Assembly (NCBI RefSeq): GCF_003129965.1
Contig: NZ_NRCJ01000014.1
Location: 1 to 64,000 of the forward strand
From: Aggregatibacter kilianii
GTDB lineage: Bacteria > Pseudomonadota > Gammaproteobacteria > Enterobacterales > Pasteurellaceae
DNA: 64,000 bases
Reading direction: 5' to 3'
Each line of letters starts with the position of its first letter. Positions within the stretch are counted from its first letter, which is position 1. The notes under the pieces were generated by a model. It was not told the origin of the DNA. It ran no database searches and saw only the letters and a program-made list of their open reading frames with translations. The translations under genes were made by a program, and so were the position numbers. This document shows positions 57,741 to 64,000 of this stretch, one piece after another.

Positions 57741-58603
57741 CACTTAAGTTACTACTATCTTATGCACTATTAGCAATCTTTGGTTTTATCATATTATTTG
57801 CAGCCCTTTCAGCCAGAAAAAAATTCCTGCATAGTCGGGAAGTTATCATGGGAGAAAGACCTAAGGACACAAATGAAGATGAAGATAACAAAGGTAAAAC
57901 CAAACAGCAAATTGAGCTTGAACTTTTATTAATTAACAACAACCCTGTTTTAAAAGCTCTGGGTATTGTTGATAAAAATATAAAAGTAAAACTCCTTATC
58001 ATGATGGTGTTCTGTGGAATCTATTGTTTGTATTTGCTAAATGGTGGTTCACCGGATAGTTCATCCTTACTGATAGGTTTTCTAACAATACTAGTTGTCA
58101 CTATTATTATTCCCGGGATTTTAATTAGTTCTATTTTAAAAAGTAAAATTAAAAAAATCATGAATGATTTAGCCGGTTTTATTGATTTAGTGGCAGTTAA
58201 CGTACAAACAGGTATCAGTATTGAGGCCGCATTAAAACAAGTTGCCACAGATTTTAAAACTCTGAACCCTGATTTAACATATGTTATGTTGCGTATTATT
58301 CGTAAATCAGAAATCACGGGCATGTCGCAAGCATTACAGGATTTATCGATTTCCTTACCAACAACAGAGATCAGAATGTTCTGTACTGTAATGCAACAAA
58401 GTTTGAACTTTGGTTCTTCTATTTATCATCAGTTGATTCAATTATCTTCTGATATTAGAGAACTCCAATTACTAGCCATAGAAGAAAAGCTTGGTACTCT
58501 GTCAGCAAAAATGAGTATTCCTTTAATTCTATTTATTATGTTTCCAATTATTATCTTAATCTTAGCTCCAGGTATAATGAGGGTATTTCCACATGTATTC
58601 TAA
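57737..58603 (+). CDS. tadC: TadC, inner-membrane platform protein
   Basis: TadC is the partner of TadB. I start at MTLKLLLSY (ATG at 57737, overlapping the tadB stop as ATGA), giving 288 residues; the longer frame to 57713 is rejected. N-terminal membrane segments, a charged linker (NEDEDNKGKTKQQ), two further segments, a T2SSF domain (about 130-250, VAVNVQTGISIEAALKQ and SEITGMSQALQDLS) and a last hydrophobic end are seen. It overlaps tadD by 11 bases. Confidence 0.95.
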   Translation: MTLKLLLSYALLAIFGFIILFAALSARKKFLHSREVIMGERPKDTNEDEDNKGKTKQQIELELLLINNNPVLKALGIVDKNIKVKLLIMMVFCGIYCLYLLNGGSPDSSSLLIGFLTILVVTIIIPGILISSILKSKIKKIMNDLAGFIDLVAVNVQTGISIEAALKQVATDFKTLNPDLTYVMLRIIRKSEITGMSQALQDLSISLPTTEIRMFCTVMQQSLNFGSSIYHQLIQLSSDIRELQLLAIEEKLGTLSAKMSIPLILFIMFPIIILILAPGIMRVFPHVF

Positions 58604-59354
58604 ATCTCTTAAAAATGTTCTATTGTGTAGCATGATCTTATCTGTTACCGCTTGTTCTGCTGTACTTAACAAAAGACCATTAAGTGCAGATAAAGTAACC
58701 GCAAAGGAAACACTTTATCAAAGTACCAATAATAACGATGCATTAATCGCGATGTATCGTGATGTGCTTAAAAATAAAGAAGACCCGCTGACTCGTTATA
58801 AACTATCTGAAATTTATTATAAGAAAGGCGACAGTAATTCTTCCCTACTCTACTTAAAACCATTACTTACCAATGGCGGACAGCTAACAGAGAAAGCTAA
58901 AATTTTACAAGCCAGAAATTTGAACCAACTTAAACGCTATCAAGAAGCCTTAGAAGTTGAAAATAGTTTATTGGCAACATCACCCAAAAATGGTGAAGTC
59001 TATAATCTTCGTGGCGTAACCTATGCTTTAATGGGGAATCCGAATAAAGCCAGTGAAGATATTAATAAAGCGCGTGAATATTTCTTAAATGATGCCGTAG
59101 CAGTAAACAATCTCGCTATGTTAAGCATTGTTAACGGAGATTATCGCAATGCCGTTTCTTTATTGTTACCTCAATATTTAAATGGTGTCAGAGAACAACG
59201 TTTAGTACATAACTTGGTTTTTGCTTTAGTAAAAAACAACGATATTGACTATGCAAAAGACATTATTGTTAAAGAAAACATTAATAGTTCACCTGATGAT
59301 TTAATTAATGCTTTGAAAAAAACTGAACGTGTGCCAAGCAACATCGCAAGATAA
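58593..59354 (+). CDS. tadD: TadD, TPR lipoprotein
   Basis: TadD is an outer-membrane lipoprotein with tetratricopeptide repeats, probably a pilotin or scaffold for the RcpA secretin. The 253-residue precursor has a lipobox VTAC (Cys21) and helical repeats (about 45-215); GEVYNLRGVTYALMGNPNKA (about 130-149) is a clear TPR unit, followed by AVNNLAMLSIVNGDYRNA. The start lies within the tadC end, so it is translationally coupled. Confidence 0.92.
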   Translation: MYSKSLKNVLLCSMILSVTACSAVLNKRPLSADKVTAKETLYQSTNNNDALIAMYRDVLKNKEDPLTRYKLSEIYYKKGDSNSSLLYLKPLLTNGGQLTEKAKILQARNLNQLKRYQEALEVENSLLATSPKNGEVYNLRGVTYALMGNPNKASEDINKAREYFLNDAVAVNNLAMLSIVNGDYRNAVSLLLPQYLNGVREQRLVHNLVFALVKNNDIDYAKDIIVKENINSSPDDLINALKKTERVPSNIAR

Positions 59355-59368
59355 TATAAGGTCTTCTA

Positions 59369-59944
59369 ATGAAAAAATTCCTATCGGATAAGAAAGGAGT
59401 ATCAACCGTCGAGTTCGCCTTGACGGTTGTATTTTATTTCTTTGTTGTATGCTTAATTTTAGAATTTTGCCGTGTGGCTATTACCGCTGCTTACTGGGAT
59501 TTGGCAATAACTGAAAGCGTAAGGATCGCAAAAAACCAAGAGGCATCCGGAGGCAACTACGCAGAGGCTTTTGAAAAAGCATTGAAAGAACAGGCTGTGA
59601 TGAAAGAAAGTTCTGTAATGAGCTATTTAGCGAGAATAGATGCACCAAGTAAAGACGGTAAAAAAGGTGTGCAGATTAGCGTTAAATATGTGGATTGCCA
59701 ACAACAAAATGGATGTATCAATGCCTTATTAGCAAATAAATTTAGACAGCCGCAAAAGGATAATAAAGGTAATATTATCGCACCTGCTAACGGTATTTCT
59801 GCGACCCTTGCAGTTTACACTTTAGATTATAACTACAGGTTTCTGACATTACCGTTCTTATCGGCTGATATTGTAAATCATGTACTAAAACGCGAAGTCA
59901 TTACTGTACAAGAATTTGAAGGCCGACCAGGTGGTAATAGATAA
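59369..59944 (+). CDS. tadE: TadE pseudopilin
   Basis: TadE is a minor pilin-like protein processed by TadV. The 191-residue precursor has a short basic leader ending at Gly10 followed by VSTVEFALTVVFYFFVVCL, with Glu at +5 and Phe at +6. The long C-terminal part is periplasmic and has two cysteines (CQQQNGC) that may form a disulfide. It starts 14 bases after tadD. A gap of 101 bases precedes tadF, with no gene or clear signal in it. Confidence 0.93.
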   Translation: MKKFLSDKKGVSTVEFALTVVFYFFVVCLILEFCRVAITAAYWDLAITESVRIAKNQEASGGNYAEAFEKALKEQAVMKESSVMSYLARIDAPSKDGKKGVQISVKYVDCQQQNGCINALLANKFRQPQKDNKGNIIAPANGISATLAVYTLDYNYRFLTLPFLSADIVNHVLKREVITVQEFEGRPGGNR

Positions 59945-60045
59945 TTTCAATTCAGGTAATAGAAATGGCGGTTAAATCACCAACTCATTTATGGTTATAA
60001 ATGACGATAAATACTTTAATTTAGGATTTAAATCGGTAAAAAAAT

Positions 60046-60627
60046 ATGAAAAATCATTTTTTATCCCGTACTAAGAATTTTATTAGCAATAAGAAAGGTG
60101 CTGTCACCATTGAATTTGTTTTTATGCTAATACTTTTATTGTTTATTTTTGCTTTTCTTGCAGATTTTGTCATCGTACGTACCACGCAAGGTAAGCTGGA
60201 TAATGCGACTTACTCACTCGTTAATATCTTGCGTCAGCGGACTCAATTATATGGTAATGACAGAGGAATGAAAAAGCTTGAAACAAAAGACTTACAAGAT
60301 TTTGAAAAATTGGCAAAACTGACATTGTTTGGTAATGCAGAAAGTGATAAACAAGTAGGTGTTGTACTGGAACGCTGGTGGCAAGATGGTGGCATTGGCT
60401 CCTTTGAAAGCCAATCTAATATGCCAAATTGCCAACCATATAAAAAATTAAACAATGATTTAGCGTATTTATCACCATTCTCCGAAGTAGCCAATCAGAG
60501 AAAAGTACCTTTATATCAGGTCACCCTTTGCGTTGAAGTAGGGAGTCTTTTCCAAAGCCTAATCGTGAAGAAAGAAAACCAGTCCCTTGGTTTGCTTAGC
60601 TCTTCATCTCTAGCCGTCTCTCGTTAA
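60046..60627 (+). CDS. tadF: TadF pseudopilin
   Basis: TadF is the second pseudopilin, also cut by TadV. The 193-residue precursor has a basic leader ending Gly18 and mature AVTIEFVFMLILLLFIF with Glu at +5. The soluble part contains a pair of cysteines (NCQPYKK and TLCVEV). An AT-rich gap of about 100 bases separates it from tadE, the longest internal gap after flp-2 in the operon. It ends 30 bases before tadG. Confidence 0.93.
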   Translation: MKNHFLSRTKNFISNKKGAVTIEFVFMLILLLFIFAFLADFVIVRTTQGKLDNATYSLVNILRQRTQLYGNDRGMKKLETKDLQDFEKLAKLTLFGNAESDKQVGVVLERWWQDGGIGSFESQSNMPNCQPYKKLNNDLAYLSPFSEVANQRKVPLYQVTLCVEVGSLFQSLIVKKENQSLGLLSSSSLAVSR

Positions 60628-60657
60628 GCTAACAACGCTATCATTTGAGGTAACTTT

Positions 60658-62448
60658 ATGAAAAACAAATATAAACTAACTAAGTCTTTATTACGAACAG
60701 CTAAACAGTTTTACGAAAATGAACAAGGGGTATATGTCGTAATGACCGCATTACTGGCGTTTCCTCTACTATTTTTAATTGCTTTTACCGTCGATGGTAC
60801 AGGTGCGTTGCTAGATAGAGCCCGTTTAGCTCAAGCAACCGATCAAGCTACTCTATTGTTAATTACAGAAGACAATAAAAACCGTAGCCGAGAAAAAGAT
60901 CGACTTGACAAACATAACGACTTAATTACACAAGATGTATCCGCAGAGAAAGCAGAGGCAGAGAAAAATGGCTCACCTTTTAATACCTTAGATGCTCAAG
61001 TTGAAAAACGTAACCAACAATTAGTGCAAGGTTTAGTAAAACTTTATCTTCGTTCTGACGATAGTTTATCAAACAAAAATAGCTCGCCAATAACCATTCC
61101 AAATGACTTTTTAGCTGAATGTAAAGAAGTCGATACCGATTACGGTCAAAATGGTCGAAAAAAAGAAGTTGCCTGTACTGTGCAAGGTACCGTTCAACGT
61201 AAATTTATTCTTCCTTGGAGCCATGAATTAGTCACCCCCGGACAGCTAAAGGATGGGCGCTTAGCGGTTAATTCAGGACAAGCTTATGCCGTTAAGGAAA
61301 AACAATTTGCTATTCCACTGGAAATAATGTTAGTTAGCGACTTTTCAGGTTCTATGAAAGACGATATTAACGGCAAAAAAACTAATATAGACAGTGAAAG
61401 AAAAATCACTGAGCTTCGCCAATCAGTGAGAGAAATTGCAGATCTTCTATTACCCAAAAATCCGGAGAAGTCTGAAATTAATGTTAGCCCATTTAACCGG
61501 ATAGGATTTACGACCTTTGCAGAGGGTGCCAGAGAAAGGGACGAAACACGAAAATGCGTTTTACCATATAAGCTAAAAACAACACCTCTAAAATTACGTG
61601 TCTGGGCAGGGGATGAGTCTCGGTTAAATACCCGCTTAAACTTTTCAAATTGCGGAAGGAAAAAATTAGCCGCAGGTAACGTAGTAAATGCTTGTGAAAC
61701 TCTAAGCCCAGTTCAGCCAGATACTATATTAAAAAGAGCACTAGCACAAAAAATCCCACAATGGGGAACACAAATAAGTTTATGGTCGACTATAGAACTT
61801 ATGTTTGATAAGGCTATTGATGTTACGGCAACAATTAAGCAAATTGAAGAATTTAAACCTGGTAAAAAAACAGATTATCCTTATAAGTTTGAGGATGGAA
61901 TGTATTGTTTAGGAGGTAATGTTGATAAAAAAACAACCCAAGCCTGGTTTAGTCAAGATAACAACAAAGTTGCTGATGCATTAGACAAAATTAATCCTCA
62001 AGGTGGTACTGCGGCATCCTCAGGTATGATTATTGGCACTGAGTTATTCATGGATACTAACCAAAAGAAAGAGGCTTCACCTGAAACATTAGGTGTAAAT
62101 ACGCGTCGTATCATGATCGTATTATCTGATGGTATAGATAATGCGCCAACACCTAATACATTATTGTCATTATTAAATGCTGACTTATGTAATGCTATTA
62201 GAAATAAAGTAAATACATTGCAAGATACCCGTTACCCACTACAAAACACGGAAATTCACTTTATTGCATTTGGATATACCCCGTCAAAAGAGCAGGCAGA
62301 TGCATGGGAACAGTGTGTTATTGATAAGAAGAAGAATTATCATGAAGCTAGAAAACGGGGGGATTTATTGAATACATTCAAACAAATCGTCAGTATTGAA
62401 GAAGAAGTGGGTCGTTCCTCTTCACAAAAACCAAAATTATTCCAATAA
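60658..62448 (+). CDS. tadG: TadG, von Willebrand factor A-domain pilus protein
   Basis: TadG is the last and largest protein of the operon, needed for adherence, with one N-terminal membrane segment and a long periplasmic part. The 596-residue product begins with the TadE-like start EQGVYVVMTALLAFPLLFLI (about 23-42) but lacks Glu at +5, so TadV processing is not expected. A vWA domain follows (about 220-575): MIDAS motif DFSGS at Asp227, the second MIDAS Thr in GGTAASSGM, and IMIVLSDGIDNAPTP. A Lys/Asp-rich stretch (about 75-130) separates the two parts. The terminator follows at 62463. Confidence 0.95.
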   Translation: MKNKYKLTKSLLRTAKQFYENEQGVYVVMTALLAFPLLFLIAFTVDGTGALLDRARLAQATDQATLLLITEDNKNRSREKDRLDKHNDLITQDVSAEKAEAEKNGSPFNTLDAQVEKRNQQLVQGLVKLYLRSDDSLSNKNSSPITIPNDFLAECKEVDTDYGQNGRKKEVACTVQGTVQRKFILPWSHELVTPGQLKDGRLAVNSGQAYAVKEKQFAIPLEIMLVSDFSGSMKDDINGKKTNIDSERKITELRQSVREIADLLLPKNPEKSEINVSPFNRIGFTTFAEGARERDETRKCVLPYKLKTTPLKLRVWAGDESRLNTRLNFSNCGRKKLAAGNVVNACETLSPVQPDTILKRALAQKIPQWGTQISLWSTIELMFDKAIDVTATIKQIEEFKPGKKTDYPYKFEDGMYCLGGNVDKKTTQAWFSQDNNKVADALDKINPQGGTAASSGMIIGTELFMDTNQKKEASPETLGVNTRRIMIVLSDGIDNAPTPNTLLSLLNADLCNAIRNKVNTLQDTRYPLQNTEIHFIAFGYTPSKEQADAWEQCVIDKKKNYHEARKRGDLLNTFKQIVSIEEEVGRSSSQKPKLFQ

Positions 62449-62462
62449 AGTAAGTACTCATC

Positions 62463-62495
62463 AAAAAACCGTCTTTCCCCAAAGACGGTTTTTCT
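62463..62495 (+). terminator. tad operon terminator
   Basis: AAAAAACCGTCTTT and AAAGACGGTTTTT form a stem of 12 or more base pairs with a CCCC loop, then TTTCTTTTTC. It closes the pilus operon 14 bases after tadG. Confidence 0.93.
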
Positions 62496-62506
62496 TTTTC
62501 CCTATA

Positions 62507-62572
62507 AAAGTGCGGTTAAAATTTCACGCGTTTTTTCAATCTGAAAAACGCTTTTAAAACTGACCGCACTTT
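62507..62572. repeat. nested USS-ended hairpin element (copy C)
   Basis: AAAGTGCGGT (62507-62516) and ACCGCACTTT (62563-62572) are inverted and enclose GCGTTTTTTCA (62528-62538) with TGAAAAACGC (62542-62551), so two stems are nested as in copies A and B. It contains the first USS after the tad locus and lies directly between its terminator and the decayed gene. Confidence 0.8.
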
Positions 62573-62970
62573 TCATTGTCTCTTTATATATTCCTTCAAC
62601 ACCTCAACAAACCTCTCCGCCGCCTCTGCTCTATCCAGATACAACGCGGGTTCAATGAGTTCCAACTCATTTAACAGGAGATCACCGTTAATCAAAGTGT
62701 CGTCAACACGGACGTATTTTGGCATCATTGAGAGTTTTTTGAATTATGGATTCGGAGGTTGTGATGATGTGTCCACTAACGGTTGTGGGGATAATTTCCA
62801 CGTTATACTGTGAATTTGCGCGCCATTCGTTTTGCTGTGCTTGGTCGCGGATGGCATGACTGAAATTGCCATTGAAGAAAATGAGGCTTATTTAACCATG
62901 ATTTGCTACGTCGGACATGAAAGACCCTAGCACAATCTCTTTGCCATAAGCGATTAAATCAGGCAAAGGG
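62573..62970 (-). pseudogene. decayed ATP-grasp family gene (C-terminal remnant)
   Basis: On the minus strand three pieces in different frames read as one protein: LPDLIAYGKEIVLG (near 62970-62930), LIFFNGNFSHAIRDQAQQNE continuing to TTSESIIQKTLND (62886-62720), then after a frameshift MPKYVRVDDTLINGDLLLNE and LELIEPALYLDRAEAAERF to a TGA at 62573-62575. The SLIFF-NG-FSHA and YxRVD...ELELIEPxLYL...AAERF elements fit the C-terminal half of ATP-grasp enzymes related to DcsG and similar proteins, as I recall them. At least two frame changes and stops make it non-functional. It shows remnant decay beside the tad locus. Confidence 0.6.
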
Positions 62971-63121
62971 GGCCGACTTTGAGTTTAGTCATCAGATTGC
63001 TACTTTATTCGATAGTCAGCTTGATGACATATTTCTACCAATTTGGGTATTGAAGTACGGTCGAAATTTCAGATGAATTTTGAGGGCAAATAACCATAAC
63101 ATTGACCGTATGCTAATTTAA

Positions 63122-63481
63122 CTAAACACCATAATTTATTAAAAGATCACCTAAGATATAAACACACAAATAGACTTTTTCATAAAATCCTAATAGCCAC
63201 CTCCGTTTAAAATCACCACTTTCAAGAAGAAAAATAATTCTATTCGCCATAAAAATAAATAGCAAATTAACTAAAAAATCAAAGTATAAAACAACAGAAT
63301 ATTTTATAGTCTCTCTATATATCATTACTTCTTCTTTAGGATAAAAAGAAATAAATTTTGCAAATAAATACTCCACTAAGAAAAATATAAAAGTTATTAC
63401 AACAACTCTTTTTATTATAAATTTTTCTCTGAAAAATAAGACACTGAGAGCGATAAGAATTGAAAATACGAAACCAAACAA
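63122..63481 (-). CDS. small AT-rich multi-pass membrane protein, unknown
   Basis: I do not recognise it. The 119-residue product would start at a TTG at 63481 with AAGGAAG about four bases ahead. It has three or four hydrophobic segments (about 2-16, 25-45, 65-88 and 98-117) and many Phe, Ile and Tyr residues, so it is an inner-membrane protein if expressed. The AT content is much higher than in the core genes and no USS lies inside it. It lies 115 bases downstream of the partial gene at the window edge, on the same strand. The gap holds an orphan 18-codon tail (DTGVDAGAIVDVMISLD) that may be the end of a lost gene. Confidence 0.5.
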   Translation of the reverse strand: MFGFVFSILIALSVLFFREKFIIKRVVVITFIFFLVEYLFAKFISFYPKEEVMIYRETIKYSVVLYFDFLVNLLFIFMANRIIFLLESGDFKRRWLLGFYEKVYLCVYILGDLLINYGV

Positions 63482-63596
63482 TTTACTTCCTTAACATTTA
63501 ATTTAATCTAAAGAAATCATTACATCTACGATAGCACCAGCATCCACACCAGTGTCTATTTATATAATTCTAAATACAAAAGTATTGCTTAACTAA

Positions 63597-64000
63597 CTAA
63601 GATAAATTTTTTACTTTATCTTCAAAAAATTTGTCAGAATACATATCAAGTTTATTTCTCAGAGCAAATTTAAATTTATCAATGTCAGTTTTATGAGAAT
63701 ATTTTTCTATAATTTCAAAATAGCTAAGATCATTTAGTATTGAAAGAATGCAAATTGCTCTTGATCTATTAGAAGACGAATTCTCCAAGATCGTTATTAA
63801 AAAATCAATAACCCAATCAAACTCAACAAAATAACCCCCCATATGGTTGTTACCTATCTTATTAACCAGTTCATCAGAAACAGGGTTTGCCATTCCTGGT
63901 TTCAAATATATTATATCTTGTAATATATCTTTAATTTCTTTTCCATTCTCATCAATCACGTTATATACTTTTTTAAAACCTAATTGATTGACCAAATTAG
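63597..64000 (-). CDS. unrecognised soluble protein, runs off the window
   Basis: The frame is open to the window edge, so the 5' end is outside; a TTG at 63993-63995 is one possible start but not required. The visible 132-134 residues are helical and charged, with no signal peptide or membrane segment; distinct sequence includes DILQDIIYLKPGMANPVSDE, GGYFVEFDWVIDFL and SRAICILSILNDL. The size, AT-richness and the following small membrane protein resemble immunity genes seen downstream of polymorphic toxins in Pasteurellaceae and Neisseria, but I cannot place it in a family. It is probably co-transcribed with the membrane protein gene that follows. Confidence 0.5.
   Translation of the reverse strand, partial: NLVNQLGFKKVYNVIDENGKEIKDILQDIIYLKPGMANPVSDELVNKIGNNHMGGYFVEFDWVIDFLITILENSSSNRSRAICILSILNDLSYFEIIEKYSHKTDIDKFKFALRNKLDMYSDKFFEDKVKNLS

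Noticed and set aside
59945-60045. 101-base gap between tadE and tadF considered for an extra small gene
   Set aside because: Short frames there have no ribosome site; no hairpin or promoter of note.

Overview
The window is chromosomal DNA of a Pasteurellaceae bacterium, most probably an Aggregatibacter. The 9-base Haemophilus-type DNA uptake signal AAGTGCGGT (USS) recurs throughout, often in inverted pairs at gene ends. Gene order matches Haemophilus influenzae in several blocks (dapE/yffB-type gene/htpG, artPIQM/gmhA, the dcw cluster), and a complete flp-rcp-tad pilus locus is present. The Flp1 sequence does not look to me like classical A. actinomycetemcomitans Flp1, so a relative such as A. 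aphrophilus is possible; I cannot settle the species.

Layout. 1-0.7 kb: the apparent right end of an IS200/IS605-type element fused to a 5'-truncated TbpB-like surface lipoprotein gene. 0.8-16.4 kb: housekeeping genes (dps, queC, cpdA-nudF, a giant DUF2339 membrane protein, an M15 carboxypeptidase, dapE, an ArsC/Spx-like gene, htpG, a TerB-like gene, pheA, ushA) and one small exported-protein gene with an in-frame TGA. 16.4-34.7 kb: the complete dcw cell-division and peptidoglycan cluster on the minus strand, mraZ-rsmH-ftsL-ftsI-murE-murF-mraY-murD-ftsW-murG-murC-ddl-ftsQ-ftsA-ftsZ-lpxC, headed by a promoter with four 10-bp-spaced MraZ-type repeats. 34.8-42 kb: a CstA-family transporter with an ideal CRP site upstream, the arginine ABC transporter artPIQM plus a second binding-protein gene with ArgR-like boxes, gmhA and a GFA-family protein. 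42-50.2 kb: mfd, a 58-residue Cys-containing protein, tmcA, a lipoprotein, ybeY and ybeZ. 50.2-62.5 kb: the flp-1-flp-2-tadV-rcpCAB-tadZABCDEFG operon, transcribed on the plus strand. 62.5-64 kb: a decayed ATP-grasp gene and two AT-rich unrecognised genes, the last running off the window.

How the genes work together. The dcw genes make the lipid II precursor (MurC, D, E, F, Ddl, MraY, MurG) and the divisome that uses it (FtsL, Q, A, Z, W, I); lpxC adds the committed step of lipid A synthesis, and dapE upstream supplies the diaminopimelate that MurE adds. The tad locus encodes prepilins (Flp1, Flp2, pseudopilins TadE and TadF), their peptidase (TadV), the outer-membrane channel (RcpA with RcpB, RcpC and lipoprotein TadD), the inner-membrane motor (TadA, TadB, TadC), a localisation factor (TadZ) and TadG. 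Together they build adhesive bundled fibrils.

I found no wholly new multi-gene system. The most notable signals are the complete absence of the USS across the 12-kb tad locus while its flanks are rich in it; a family of nested USS-ended hairpins; the unannotated control elements of the flp region; the in-frame TGA gene; and the decayed and AT-rich genes just beyond tadG. No tRNA, rRNA or CRISPR array was seen.
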